Shown: piece by piece, positions 1-9,892 of the stretch
Position numbering within the stretch: the first letter of the stretch is position 1
Layout: every line of letters begins with the position of its first letter
From: Flavobacterium fryxellicola
GTDB lineage: Bacteria; Bacteroidota; Bacteroidia; Flavobacteriales; Flavobacteriaceae
Assembly: GCF_900143245.1 (NCBI RefSeq)
Contig: NZ_FRDK01000002.1
Span: forward strand, 62,001-126,000
Reading direction: 5' to 3'
Length of the DNA stretch: 64,000 nt
Made by a program: the position numbers and the translations under genes
The notes under the pieces: generated by a model
What the model saw: only the letters and a program-made list of their open reading frames with translations
What the model was told of the DNA's origin: nothing
Database searches by the model: none

Positions 1-1056
1 ATCTATATTTCTTCCTACTTCTTCCATTCTATCTCTTGTGTCCATCATGATTTTGCGAGGAGACAATTTTTTCCCTGTTATATTGGCGGGACAGGAAGAG
101 GTGCATCGACCACATTCTGTACACGTATAAGCATTCAACAATTGAACCCAATTTAAATCCTGAATATCACTAGCGCCAAATTTACTTGGTATTGCATTTT
201 CATCAACTGGCGCTGCTGCAAATGGATCTGCGGTAGGGTCCATCATTAGTTTTACTTCTTTGGTAACGGATTCTAAATTATCAAATTGTCCTTGTGGATT
301 TAAATCAGCAAAATAGGTGTTAGGAAACGCCAATAGGATATGTAAATGCTTAGAAAAATACAAGTAATTCATAAAAATTAAAATACCCGTAATATGCAAC
401 CACCAAAATATTTCTGAAAGAATCATGACTAATTCATTAGACATTCCATTAAAAATTGGTTCAATAAATTGACTTATAGGAAACGAACCCGCTTTTATAA
501 AATGAGAAAAACCTCCAGGTACATTCTGTAAATGCAAATCAGAAGCATTCATTAATAAGAACAATGTCATTAATACTACCTCAAAATACAAGATGTAATT
601 TCCATCATTTTTAGGCCAACCTTTTAAGTCTGAACTTACAAATCGTTTTAGTTTGATTGCGTTTCTACGACTCCAAAAAGCAAAAACAGCCACTAAAACT
701 AAAAATGCCAAAATTTCAAAAGAAGCAATTAGTACATCATACGTAGTTCCTATAAAGGCAAAAACGCGGTGCGTACCAAAAAGTCCATCGATTATGATTT
801 CTAGCAACTCTATATTAATAACCACAAATCCCACATAAACAATAATATGCAGAATTCCTGCAACAGGGCGTTTGACCATTTTTGATTGACCAAGGGCAAT
901 CATAGCCATGTTAGTCCACCGTGCTTTTGGATTATCAGAACGATTTACATTCGTTCCTAGATTAATATTTCTTCTGATTTTTTTGACGCTTGTAAAAAAA
1001 TATCCGAAACCAATTACCAATAGTATGGCAAATAAAATGTTGTCTAAGTAGCTCAT
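1..1056 (-). CDS. Membrane-anchored (Fe-S)-binding oxidoreductase, partial at left edge
   Basis: Translating the minus strand from the ATG at 1056 gives an open frame that runs off the window. The first about 270 residues contain several hydrophobic membrane segments, resembling the NarI/HdrE-like b-type half of heterodisulfide-reductase-like proteins. A ferredoxin motif C-x2-C-x2-C-x3-C-P (CTECGRCTSSCP) follows near residue 315. The expected second cluster and CCG domains would lie outside the window. It begins 5 nt after the MlaD-like gene, so it is the last gene seen of the minus-strand envelope operon. Family: membrane Fe-S electron-transfer proteins. The electron donor and acceptor cannot be read from the sequence. 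Confidence 0.85.
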   Translation of the reverse strand, partial: MSYLDNILFAILLVIGFGYFFTSVKKIRRNINLGTNVNRSDNPKARWTNMAMIALGQSKMVKRPVAGILHIIVYVGFVVINIELLEIIIDGLFGTHRVFAFIGTTYDVLIASFEILAFLVLVAVFAFWSRRNAIKLKRFVSSDLKGWPKNDGNYILYFEVVLMTLFLLMNASDLHLQNVPGGFSHFIKAGSFPISQFIEPIFNGMSNELVMILSEIFWWLHITGILIFMNYLYFSKHLHILLAFPNTYFADLNPQGQFDNLESVTKEVKLMMDPTADPFAAAPVDENAIPSKFGASDIQDLNWVQLLNAYTCTECGRCTSSCPANITGKKLSPRKIMMDTRDRMEEVGRNID

Positions 1057-1061
1057 ATTTA

Positions 1062-2027
1062 CTATTTTTTTTCTACAGAAATAGAATCATTTTCAGGACC
1101 GACGTATGGTTTATTTTTTTTACCAAAGACAGAGATGTTGACATATCGTGTTGGATAAAGTCTTATATCTTGTAATAATAATTCTAATTCTTTGGTGGAC
1201 GTTTTAACATTTTGATAGAACGCATCATCATTTAATAATTTGCCCATCGAACCTTTACCTGACTCTAATCCAGTCACAATTCCATCTACTCTTGCTAAAG
1301 TTGCATTCAAATTTTTAACTGTTTTCCCCAAATCAGCTTTATCAAGTGAGTCTGAAATTTTAGAGAAATTTCCAGATATTTTATTGAAATTGGTTACCAC
1401 ACCATTTATTTGAGTTTTATTAGTGTTTAATAGGTCATTAACACTCCTGGAAACTTTATGGAATTGTTCTACCGTTTTACTCAATTCAGCTAACGTCAGT
1501 TTTAAATCCTGCTGCCCTTTTGGATCTAACACGTTATTTAAACCTGAAATTAATACTTCCGTACTTCCCAATAACTTTTCTAATTTTTCCTGAAGCGGCG
1601 CTAATTGATCTCCTACTTTATCGGTAAGTCCCATTTTGACTCCCGCTTGCAGTTTTTGACCATCGACAGCTAAGGTTTTATCTTTAAAATTTGGAATAAT
1701 TGCAATTTGTTTTCCTCCTATAAATCCAGGCTCATATATGGAAGCGATACTTGTTTTTGAAATTGGAAAATCCGTTTTCAATTGCAATTCTACTAATAAT
1801 TGACCGGTACCTTCAATTATTGATATTTTACTCACTTTACCTATAACTAAACCGTTTAGCGTCACTGGTGCTGATGTAGCCAGACCTTCAACGCTTTTAT
1901 ACTCTACGTAAAATGTCTTGTAATTAATAAAAAGGTCTCTGCCTTTCAAAAAACTGTAGCCCCAGATAAATAATAATATAGAAGCAATTACTAAAATAGC
2001 AGTTTTAATTTCTCGTGTTATTTTCAA
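1062..2027 (-). CDS. MlaD/MCE family protein
   Basis: This 321-residue protein has one N-terminal membrane anchor (about residues 9-27), then an MCE/MlaD domain (about 37-115, with the typical GxxxGKV and GFIGGKQI stretches) and a long helical tail (about 135-260). MCE proteins are periplasmic substrate-binding parts of lipid transporters that move phospholipid between inner and outer membranes. No MlaE or MlaF permease or ATPase is visible here. The gene lies 50 nt downstream of the amidase genes and 5 nt upstream of the Fe-S protein, all on the minus strand, so co-transcription is likely. Lipid transport is inferred from the family. Confidence 0.88.
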   Translation of the reverse strand: MKITREIKTAILVIASILLFIWGYSFLKGRDLFINYKTFYVEYKSVEGLATSAPVTLNGLVIGKVSKISIIEGTGQLLVELQLKTDFPISKTSIASIYEPGFIGGKQIAIIPNFKDKTLAVDGQKLQAGVKMGLTDKVGDQLAPLQEKLEKLLGSTEVLISGLNNVLDPKGQQDLKLTLAELSKTVEQFHKVSRSVNDLLNTNKTQINGVVTNFNKISGNFSKISDSLDKADLGKTVKNLNATLARVDGIVTGLESGKGSMGKLLNDDAFYQNVKTSTKELELLLQDIRLYPTRYVNISVFGKKNKPYVGPENDSISVEKK

Positions 2028-2077
2028 AATTTAAGTATTTTTTACAAATTTAATATAAAATATTTGACTTGTTGTTA

Positions 2078-3310
2078 TTATTTAAGCGCTTCTTCTACAC
2101 TTATACTTTTTCCGTCTCTAAACGCAATAATATACGCAGTAGTATACCCTTTGGATTTAACCGTCTTCAAATCTTTTTTTGCAACCTCATAATCAGTTGT
2201 ATCACCATAAGTATATTTGTAAAGAGAGCTATTTTTACTTCTTACAGATACATTTTTTAGTCCTTTAAAATTAGAAGGATTTAATTTAATATTTTTATTT
2301 CCAGCTGCGAATTGAACTTTAAAAATAACATTGGAACTTGTTGCCTTTGATACTTTACTATCTGCAATTCGTTTTAAATTTTTGCTCTCCACCACGTTAT
2401 TGGAGGGCATTTTATCATAATTGACGTCTGCTAGTGATCCAAAATATTCTTTTTTATAAGAAATGATAGCGGATGCAATTGCCTCGGCCATATTATTTTG
2501 CCCTACATCAGAGTTTAAATAAAGCCCTTCTTTACTATTCGATAAAAAACCAAGTTCAATTAACACACTAGGCATGTACGATGCATCTAAAACCCATAAA
2601 GGAGTTTGCTTTATCCCTCTTGATTTTCGATGCAGTTTATTTCTAAAATTACTTTCAATTTTTGAGGCTAAACGTATGCTGCGATCCAAATAATCTTCTT
2701 GTAATATTTTTAATCCAATCAAAGTTTCTGGATTTTTAGGATCAAATCCTTTATAGCTGCGCTTATAATCCTTCTCTAATAAAATAACTGAATTTTCTTG
2801 TTTTGCAATTTCTAAATTCCCTTTACTTCTAGTTAAACCCATTACAAAAGTTTCGGTACCAAAGGGAATTGGATTTTTAACAGAATTACAATGTATCGAG
2901 ACGAATAAATTGGCGTCTATACTGTTTGCTTTTTTAGGCCTGTCCTTTAATTCAATAAAAACATCTGATTTTCTGGTATGAACGACTTCAATATCCCTTT
3001 CTTTTTCAAGGTATTTTTCTAATTTCAAAGCAGTTTTTAAGGCGATTTCTTTTTCCACAAAACCATGATAGGAATTACCTGGATCTTTCCCTCCATGACC
3101 TGCGTCTAAAATAACGACAAACTTAGTAGTAGACTGAGAAATAAGATTGGGAGAGAAAAATAAAATTAAAATTACAATTAGAGCTTTAATTTCTTTAGGT
3201 AAATTCAAAGTAGTATTATTTTTTTTGTACAAATTTAATAGAAAAGAATAACAGCAGTTTCTATTTAAGAGCGTCTTGAACAGTAATTTTTTCACCGTTT
3301 TTGAATGCAA
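2078..3310 (-). CDS. N-acetylmuramoyl-L-alanine amidase (Amidase_3) with C-terminal SPOR-like domain
   Basis: A zinc amidase that cuts the bond between MurNAc and the peptide stem. Visible motifs are LDAGHGGKD (zinc His), SIHCNS (zinc His) and LIELGFLSN (catalytic Glu). Residues about 328-410 look like a SPOR-type domain that would target septal glycan. The only ATG (3310) lies 50 nt inside the upstream amidase gene and adds about 40 residues before the hydrophobic signal segment. A TTG codon at about 3207 or 3231 would give a normal signal peptide, so the true start is probably there. It is a tandem paralogue of the gene at 3261-4427; the two proteins align along their whole length. Confidence 0.85.
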   Translation of the reverse strand: MHSKTVKKLLFKTLLNRNCCYSFLLNLYKKNNTTLNLPKEIKALIVILILFFSPNLISQSTTKFVVILDAGHGGKDPGNSYHGFVEKEIALKTALKLEKYLEKERDIEVVHTRKSDVFIELKDRPKKANSIDANLFVSIHCNSVKNPIPFGTETFVMGLTRSKGNLEIAKQENSVILLEKDYKRSYKGFDPKNPETLIGLKILQEDYLDRSIRLASKIESNFRNKLHRKSRGIKQTPLWVLDASYMPSVLIELGFLSNSKEGLYLNSDVGQNNMAEAIASAIISYKKEYFGSLADVNYDKMPSNNVVESKNLKRIADSKVSKATSSNVIFKVQFAAGNKNIKLNPSNFKGLKNVSVRSKNSSLYKYTYGDTTDYEVAKKDLKTVKSKGYTTAYIIAFRDGKSISVEEALK

Positions 3311-4427
3311 TTAAAAATGCCGAATCATATCCTTTTTCTTTGGCTTCCTGTAACTGTTTTTTAGCTTCATCAAAATCAGAAGTTTCTCCGAACATATATT
3401 TGTAGACTCTATTTTCATAGGTTACCGATATATTTTTTAATCCTTTAAAATTTCTAGGAACTAATTCCAATCTTCTGCTACTTGCTGAAAGTTGTACTTT
3501 GAAAACTGCTTTGGAATTGTCAACGGATTTATTGGATGAAACTGATCCAGAAGGTTGTGCTGTCATTTTTGCTTTTGCAGAAGTAACAGTATCTCGTATT
3601 GGTTTCTCTTTAATTTTTTGAGAAGGACGCTCTTCAAAGATTTCCACTTCTCCATTCCCAAAATATTCTTTTTTATAGCTTACGACTGCGTCAGCGATAG
3701 CTTTGGCAATTTCATTTTGACCTTCCTCAGAATTTAATATATTTCCTTCGATAGAATTTGAAATAAAACCCATTTCAATCAACACTCTGGGCATGTAGGC
3801 TTTATGAAGCACCATAAAAGGCGCTTGTTTCACTCCACCACCTCTTATTTTTTTTCCTAAATCACCAAAAGCGTCTTCAACCTTGCTAGCTAAGGAAATA
3901 CTGTTGTCTAAATACTCTTCCTGCATTAGCGTCATTCCAATCATGGTTTCAGGAGAATTTGGATCAAATCCTTCATATTTTTGTTTGTAATCTTTTTCTA
4001 ATGTAATAACGGAGTTCTCTTTTTTAGCCGCTTCTAAATTAGAAGCTACCTTACTCAAACCCATTACATACGTTTCTGTTCCATCTGCTGCAGTATTTCT
4101 ATTGGCGTTGCAATGAATAGAAACAAATATGTTTGCATTAAATCTATTGGCAATATTGGCTCTTTCAATTAAATCTATAAAAACATCCGTTTTTCTGGTG
4201 TAATTGACTTGCATTTGAGGCGTTGCCTCCAATATTTTACCCACTTTTAAAACGACTGCCAAAGCAATGTTTTTTTCTATACGACCTTCATAAACAGCCC
4301 CAAAATCATGTGCGCCGTGACCCGCATCTAAAGTTACTTTAAAAGTAGTAGATTGACTGTAACCTCCTAACGAAATTAGTGTCAAAATAAAAGTTACAAT
4401 TATTCTAATTTTACTTGTATTGTGCAT
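3261..4427 (-). CDS. N-acetylmuramoyl-L-alanine amidase (Amidase_3), tandem paralogue
   Basis: This is a 388-residue periplasmic or exported amidase. It has a signal peptide (about 1-24, ending GGYSQS), then the zinc-amidase motifs LDAGHGAHD (about 33-41), SIHCNA (about 102) and IEMGFISN (about 220), a low-complexity linker (about 255-305), and a C-terminal SPOR-like domain. It is the first gene of the minus-strand operon amidase-amidase-mlaD-FeS, 32 nt downstream of its predicted -7 element. The role in cell separation or peptidoglycan turnover comes from family knowledge. Confidence 0.9.
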   Translation of the reverse strand: MHNTSKIRIIVTFILTLISLGGYSQSTTFKVTLDAGHGAHDFGAVYEGRIEKNIALAVVLKVGKILEATPQMQVNYTRKTDVFIDLIERANIANRFNANIFVSIHCNANRNTAADGTETYVMGLSKVASNLEAAKKENSVITLEKDYKQKYEGFDPNSPETMIGMTLMQEEYLDNSISLASKVEDAFGDLGKKIRGGGVKQAPFMVLHKAYMPRVLIEMGFISNSIEGNILNSEEGQNEIAKAIADAVVSYKKEYFGNGEVEIFEERPSQKIKEKPIRDTVTSAKAKMTAQPSGSVSSNKSVDNSKAVFKVQLSASSRRLELVPRNFKGLKNISVTYENRVYKYMFGETSDFDEAKKQLQEAKEKGYDSAFLIAFKNGEKITVQDALK

Positions 4428-4464
4428 AAAGCTATAAGTTAATTTAATTAAAAGACTACCACTA

Positions 4465-4494
4465 TAAATTTATTTATTTGACTATTTTTGACAA
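4465..4494 (-). promoter_or_regulatory. Promoter for the amidase-mlaD operon
   Basis: On the minus strand a TTG (4494-4492) is followed after 19 nt by TAAATTTA (4472-4465), which matches the flavobacterial consensus TTG-N17-23-TAnnTTTG at all but the last base. The predicted transcript would start near 4459, about 32 nt before the ATG at 4427. It overlaps the divergent lptD promoter region. Confidence 0.5.
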
Positions 4495-4505
4495 AAAATA
4501 ATATG

Positions 4506-4513
4506 TAAGTTTG
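4506..4513 (+). promoter_or_regulatory. -7 element for lptD
   Basis: TAAGTTTG is a perfect TAnnTTTG -7 element. Candidate TTG -33 elements lie 15 nt (4488-4490) or 25 nt (4478-4480) upstream. The upstream TTG start at 4511 would sit inside this element, so it argues for translation from the later TTG at 4562. Confidence 0.45.
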
Positions 4514-4561
4514 ACATGTCAAAAAACAGGCCATACTTTTACAAAAATAGCATTTAAACCT

Positions 4562-7261
4562 TTGCATACAAACTTATTTAATATCGTTTTAATATCAATT
4601 TTCCTGTCAATAGGTTCTGGTACGTCATATTCTCAAGATATAACAAAAAAAAAGACTGTTATACCTGCTAACAAACAGGCAGATAGCGAAAAACCAACTG
4701 TTAATACTATTAAAACTCCCGTTTTAGCCGTTCAAAAGCAAAGTGATACAATAAAAATTGACAGTATAAAACCTAAAAAAGCTTTTTTGGATGGCAAGGT
4801 AAAATACAAAGCAGATAAGTATGCTAAAATTGATCAGAAGAAAAAAACCATTACGCTGTACGATCAAGCAGAATTATACTATCAGGATATCGAGTTAAAG
4901 TCCGGTATTATTGTCATGGATTATGAGAAAAATGAAGTATATGCTGGCCGAATAAAGGATTCTACCGGTACTTATACCCAATTTCCAAATTTTAAGCAAG
5001 GCGCTAACGTTATTGAACCAGATTCTATTCGTTTTAATTTTAAAACAAAAAAAGCATTAATTTGGAATTCAAGATCCGAACAAGGAGAATTCAAAATAAA
5101 AGCTGCCGTCACCAAAAAAGAAAATGATTCTGTTTATTTTTTAAAAGGAGCCCGATTCACCACTTCAAAAGATGTGGACAATCCTGAATATTATTTTCAA
5201 ACGAATAAAGTAAAGTTTATTCCTGGCAAAAAGGTTGTTACCGGATTAACTAACATGGTTATTGCAAACGTTCCTACACCTATAGCGCTACCATTTGCTT
5301 TTTTTCCAATGAGTAAAGAAACCAGTATTTCAGGACTCATTTTACCCAGTTATAATGATTCTAACAACAGGGGATTTTCACTCCAAAACTTAGGGTATTA
5401 TTTTGCTTTAAGCGATAATTATGACTTAACCGTTTTAGGTGATTATTACACCAATGGAAGTTATGGCTTGCGGTTTGAATCTTCCTACGCCAAAAGATAT
5501 AATTTTGTGGGCAATTTAAATATTCGATTCGAAAATTTAATCACTAGTGAAAGAGGCTACCCCGATTATTTGAAACAAAATATCTACAATATCCAGTGGT
5601 CCCATTCCAAGGATTCCAAGTCGAATCCTAATTCAAGTTTTTCAGCGTCTGTGAATTTGGGAAGTAGTAAATACTTCAAGCAATCCATTAATCAGGTTAA
5701 TATTGGTTCAAACCTAAATAATACGTTAAGTTCCTCCGTATCCTATTCTAAAACTTTTACTACGGTACCGCAAGTACGAATGTCTTTGACTGCAACTCAC
5801 TCCCAAAATACGCAAACCGAAGAAATCAATATGACTTTGCCAACACTGCAATTGAGTGTGGATCGAATTTATCCATTTGTAGGAAAAGATGGAGTGAGAA
5901 AAGGTTTTATCAAAAACATCAATTTACAATACAATTTGAACGGAAGAAACAGCATTGTTACCACCGATTCTTTATTCTTTAAACCACAAATGTTCCGAGA
6001 TGCAAAAATTGGTTTTCAACATAGTATTCCGTTAAGCACCAATTTCAAGTTGTTTAAATATTTCAGCGCATCAACGGCTGTGAATTATGAGGAAATCTGG
6101 TATACTAAAACAATTGAAAGAAGCTATGATACGGACCAAAGCAAAGTAGTTGATAAAACAATCAATGGATTTGACGCTTTTAGAACTTATTCCTTCTCCT
6201 CTAGTGTGGGAACTACTATTTATGGAACATTTAATTTTGGCAAAGACAAAAAAATAAAATCAATACGACATGTCATGAGACCTTCCGCTTCGTACGGATA
6301 TACTCCTAGTTTTGAAAAATATTATGACACGTACGCTTCAGATGCTAGTGGCACCATGATACAGCAGTATTCCCGATTTGAAAATGGAATTTATGGGGCT
6401 CCCGGTTTGAGTAACGCCAATACTTTAGGATTTGATTTGAGCAACACGTTTGAAGCCAAAGTTACTGATCGAGACAGCACTAAAGTTGAACCAAAAAAAA
6501 TCATGTTGCTAAACAATTTAAATCTCTCCACAAGTTATAATCTGGATGCTGATGGTGTAACCTCCCTCGCTTTTTCACCAGTAAGAGTTAGTGGCGGTAC
6601 CACCTTATTGGACAATAAAATGAATGTCAATTTTGGAGCAACACTAGACCCTTACGCGATTGACAATTCTGGCAGACGAATTAATGTATTCAATATAAAC
6701 AACGGAGGAAGTCTTTTTAGAATGACGAGTTCTAATATGACGCTTAATTATTCGATCGCTAGTACGGGGAAAGATAAAATAAAAAAAGACAAAAATTCGC
6801 TGAGTCAGCGAAATGGTGGTCGTGAAGATGATTTATTTGGAACAAATACAGATTTAGGAGACAGTCGCAGAAGCCAGTTTGATGATCAGGAAGAAGATGA
6901 AGGTGAAGATAAAATTTCACAATTTTTTAACTCTAAATTACCTTGGGACATGACCTTTGCCTATTCCTTGACCTACGGAAACAACAACAGGGAAAACAAA
7001 ATTATTGGTAATTCTATTATGATATCTGCTAATGCAGACATAACTCCAAAATGGAAAGCAGGTGTCTCTACGGGCTATGATTTTGTACAAAATGGAGTTA
7101 CTTTTACACAACTGCGCTTTGAAAGAGATTTGTTAAGCTGGAGAATGGATTTTAACTGGTCTCCTTTTGGCACCAATGCCAACTGGGGATTCTTCATTGG
7201 AATAAAATCTGGTGTACTTAGCGACATCAAATGGGACAAACGAAGCGTCATCAACAGATAA
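4562..7261 (+). CDS. lptD: Putative LPS-assembly protein LptD
   Basis: An outer-membrane LPS translocon component. The open frame continues upstream to a TTG at 4511, but starting at the TTG at 4562 gives a clean signal peptide (MHTNLFNIVLISIFLS, then SYSQ) and avoids overlap with the -7 element, so about 899 residues are expected. The N-terminal part (about 75-220) is an OstA/LptA-like jelly-roll region. The rest is a Tyr/Asn/Ser-rich beta-barrel with many alternating strands. An acidic, Lys/Asp-rich insertion lies near residues 755-800. The gene is monocistronic or co-transcribed with ridA 55 nt downstream. Bacteroidota LptD is divergent from that of E. coli, so the assignment rests on domain order and barrel character. 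Confidence 0.85.
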   Translation: MHTNLFNIVLISIFLSIGSGTSYSQDITKKKTVIPANKQADSEKPTVNTIKTPVLAVQKQSDTIKIDSIKPKKAFLDGKVKYKADKYAKIDQKKKTITLYDQAELYYQDIELKSGIIVMDYEKNEVYAGRIKDSTGTYTQFPNFKQGANVIEPDSIRFNFKTKKALIWNSRSEQGEFKIKAAVTKKENDSVYFLKGARFTTSKDVDNPEYYFQTNKVKFIPGKKVVTGLTNMVIANVPTPIALPFAFFPMSKETSISGLILPSYNDSNNRGFSLQNLGYYFALSDNYDLTVLGDYYTNGSYGLRFESSYAKRYNFVGNLNIRFENLITSERGYPDYLKQNIYNIQWSHSKDSKSNPNSSFSASVNLGSSKYFKQSINQVNIGSNLNNTLSSSVSYSKTFTTVPQVRMSLTATHSQNTQTEEINMTLPTLQLSVDRIYPFVGKDGVRKGFIKNINLQYNLNGRNSIVTTDSLFFKPQMFRDAKIGFQHSIPLSTNFKLFKYFSASTAVNYEEIWYTKTIERSYDTDQSKVVDKTINGFDAFRTYSFSSSVGTTIYGTFNFGKDKKIKSIRHVMRPSASYGYTPSFEKYYDTYASDASGTMIQQYSRFENGIYGAPGLSNANTLGFDLSNTFEAKVTDRDSTKVEPKKIMLLNNLNLSTSYNLDADGVTSLAFSPVRVSGGTTLLDNKMNVNFGATLDPYAIDNSGRRINVFNINNGGSLFRMTSSNMTLNYSIASTGKDKIKKDKNSLSQRNGGREDDLFGTNTDLGDSRRSQFDDQEEDEGEDKISQFFNSKLPWDMTFAYSLTYGNNNRENKIIGNSIMISANADITPKWKAGVSTGYDFVQNGVTFTQLRFERDLLSWRMDFNWSPFGTNANWGFFIGIKSGVLSDIKWDKRSVINR

Positions 7262-7316
7262 AGTTTTTAAAACATGCACTACCAATAAATTTAGAAATTA
7301 TAACGATATTCCTTTT

Positions 7317-7697
7317 ATGAAAAAGATAATTTTTACAGAAAAAGCACCGGCACCCATCGGTCCTTACAACCAAGCAGTTCTTAAGGGAGACACCCTTTAT
7401 ACCTCTGGACAAATTGCGATCAACCCTACAACAGGAGAATTAGTTACTGCTACTATTGAAATCGAGACAGAACAAGTAATGCAAAATATGAAAGCCGTTT
7501 TAGAAGCTGCCGGAATGACATTTGAGAACGTGGTCAAAACGACCATCTTTATAATGGATATGAATGATTTTACAAAAATAAATACAGTCTATGGTTCTTA
7601 TTTTGATGAAAAAACAGCTCCTGCACGCGAAACAGTTCAAGTGGCCTGTTTGCCAAAAAATGTAAATGTAGAAATTTCAATGATTGCGATTCTTTAA
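7317..7697 (+). CDS. ridA: RidA family reactive intermediate/imine deaminase
   Basis: The 126-residue protein from the ATG at 7317 has the full YjgF/YER057c/UK114 fold length. Signatures are APAPIGPYNQAV near the N terminus, the catalytic Arg in APARETVQVACLP, and VNVEISMIAI at the C terminus. RidA hydrolyses reactive enamine/imine intermediates (such as 2-aminoacrylate) made by PLP enzymes. The frame is open upstream to 7212, but that part overlaps lptD and is not family sequence. It lies directly downstream of lptD, followed by a strong hairpin. Confidence 0.92.
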   Translation: MKKIIFTEKAPAPIGPYNQAVLKGDTLYTSGQIAINPTTGELVTATIEIETEQVMQNMKAVLEAAGMTFENVVKTTIFIMDMNDFTKINTVYGSYFDEKTAPARETVQVACLPKNVNVEISMIAIL

Positions 7698-7760
7698 TCA
7701 ATTAAATTGCCTAGTAGTATTAGCAGCTTTAAGATAACTATGCTAAATTTAAATAAAAAA

Positions 7761-7801
7761 ATCACTACTATTTTACTTGAATCGAGTAAACTAGTAGTGA
7801 T
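7761..7801. terminator. Bidirectional terminator between ridA and the BadF-type ATPase
   Basis: The arms ATCACTACTA and TAGTAGTGAT enclose a second short stem (TACT/AGTA), with an A-tract on the left and a T-rich run on the right. It separates two convergent genes. Confidence 0.75.
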
Positions 7802-7828
7802 TTTGAGTTTAAAGCAACTTTTAAAAAA

Positions 7829-8680
7829 TCAATTATTCTTAATATGATAAGCAATCAATCCATCGATTGGTCTTCTTAGGACATTGCCTAATTGCAATTC
7901 GTATTTATCAAATGTTTCTTGTAGTTCTTCTTTCAAGTAAAAGGCAATTGAACCAACAAAATGCACCGGAACCTCTTTGCAATTATCATATTGTTTAATA
8001 TAATTTTTCACAAAAGATTTCATGCCTTTAAAGATAATTTTTCTACAAAACTCTGTTTCTTTATGTTGAATTAAAAACTTGGCAAAAGTCGCTAAGTACG
8101 CATTTGGATTCGGCTCTTTGTACAATTTGCTTTTTATAGCATCTGGATCTAAATCGTATTCTTTTTCAAATTCGACTGCCAGTTCTTTTGGCATTTTATT
8201 GAAATAATATTTTCTAATTAATTCTTTACCAAAAACGTTTCCACTGCAATCATCCATGGCAATATAACCTAATGATTGTACTTTTTGATGCAATTCTTTT
8301 CCATCAAAATAGCTGCAGTTAGATCCTGTTCCTAAGATAGATACAATCGCTTTTTCTCCTTTTGGAGTAGTTGCATAAACAGCGGCATACGTATCTTCCT
8401 TAACATCAATAATGGCATTAGGAAAATAAGTTTGAAAAACCTGAGAAAGAGTAATTTTCATTCTTTCAGTACCACAACCGGCTCCATAAAAGAACAGATG
8501 GCTTGCATTTTTCTTATTCTGTAAAATATCAAAACGATCATTGAGACGGTCTATAATCTCATTTGCTTCAAGAACTTCAGGATTCAAGCCTAAAGTTTGC
8601 GTAGTAAACACTATTTTTCCCTCATCATCTATTGCAATCCAATCGGCTTTTGTAGAACCACTATCAACTATTAATCTCAT
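7829..8680 (-). CDS. BadF/BadG/BcrA/BcrD-family ATPase, N-acetylglucosamine-kinase-like
   Basis: This is a 283-residue ASKHA-fold kinase. The N-terminal phosphate loop is DSGSTKADW (about 6-14), and a second phosphate motif GTGSNCS lies at about 117-123. Length and motifs fit the single-domain sugar kinases of the BadF superfamily, best known as GlcNAc or glucosamine kinases, rather than the activators of dehydratases, which carry an Fe-S cluster. It lies downstream of the pfkA-gap operon but behind the gap terminator at 8761-8799, so it is probably transcribed separately. Substrate is inferred. Confidence 0.8.
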   Translation of the reverse strand: MRLIVDSGSTKADWIAIDDEGKIVFTTQTLGLNPEVLEANEIIDRLNDRFDILQNKKNASHLFFYGAGCGTERMKITLSQVFQTYFPNAIIDVKEDTYAAVYATTPKGEKAIVSILGTGSNCSYFDGKELHQKVQSLGYIAMDDCSGNVFGKELIRKYYFNKMPKELAVEFEKEYDLDPDAIKSKLYKEPNPNAYLATFAKFLIQHKETEFCRKIIFKGMKSFVKNYIKQYDNCKEVPVHFVGSIAFYLKEELQETFDKYELQLGNVLRRPIDGLIAYHIKNN

Positions 8681-8760
8681 TTTTTTTTTGGTTTTTTGGT
8701 TTTGGAGCTATCTAATTTAAAAAATGAGTTTAACTGAAAACGCTTCTTCAAAAAAGTAAC

Positions 8761-8799
8761 AAAAAATAAAATCCCGTCAAACTTAATTTAACGGGATTT
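8761..8799 (-). terminator. Terminator of the pfkA-gap operon
   Basis: The arms AAATCCCGT (8769-8777) and ACGGGATTT (8791-8799) form a stem-loop followed on the minus strand by a T-rich run (8761-8768), 15 nt beyond the gap stop codon. Confidence 0.8.
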
Positions 8800-8813
8800 G
8801 TAAATATAAAGAA

Positions 8814-9824
<1,011 letters not shown>

Positions 9825-9892
9825 TTAATTTTTTTGTTTATTTCTATTAACTCAACCTAAAGTCTAATTTCCTCACAATAAACTTTAACCAC

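Noticed and set aside
7212..7316. Upstream extension of the RidA frame
   Set aside because: It overlaps the end of lptD, is not family sequence, and an ATG at 7317 gives the full normal length.
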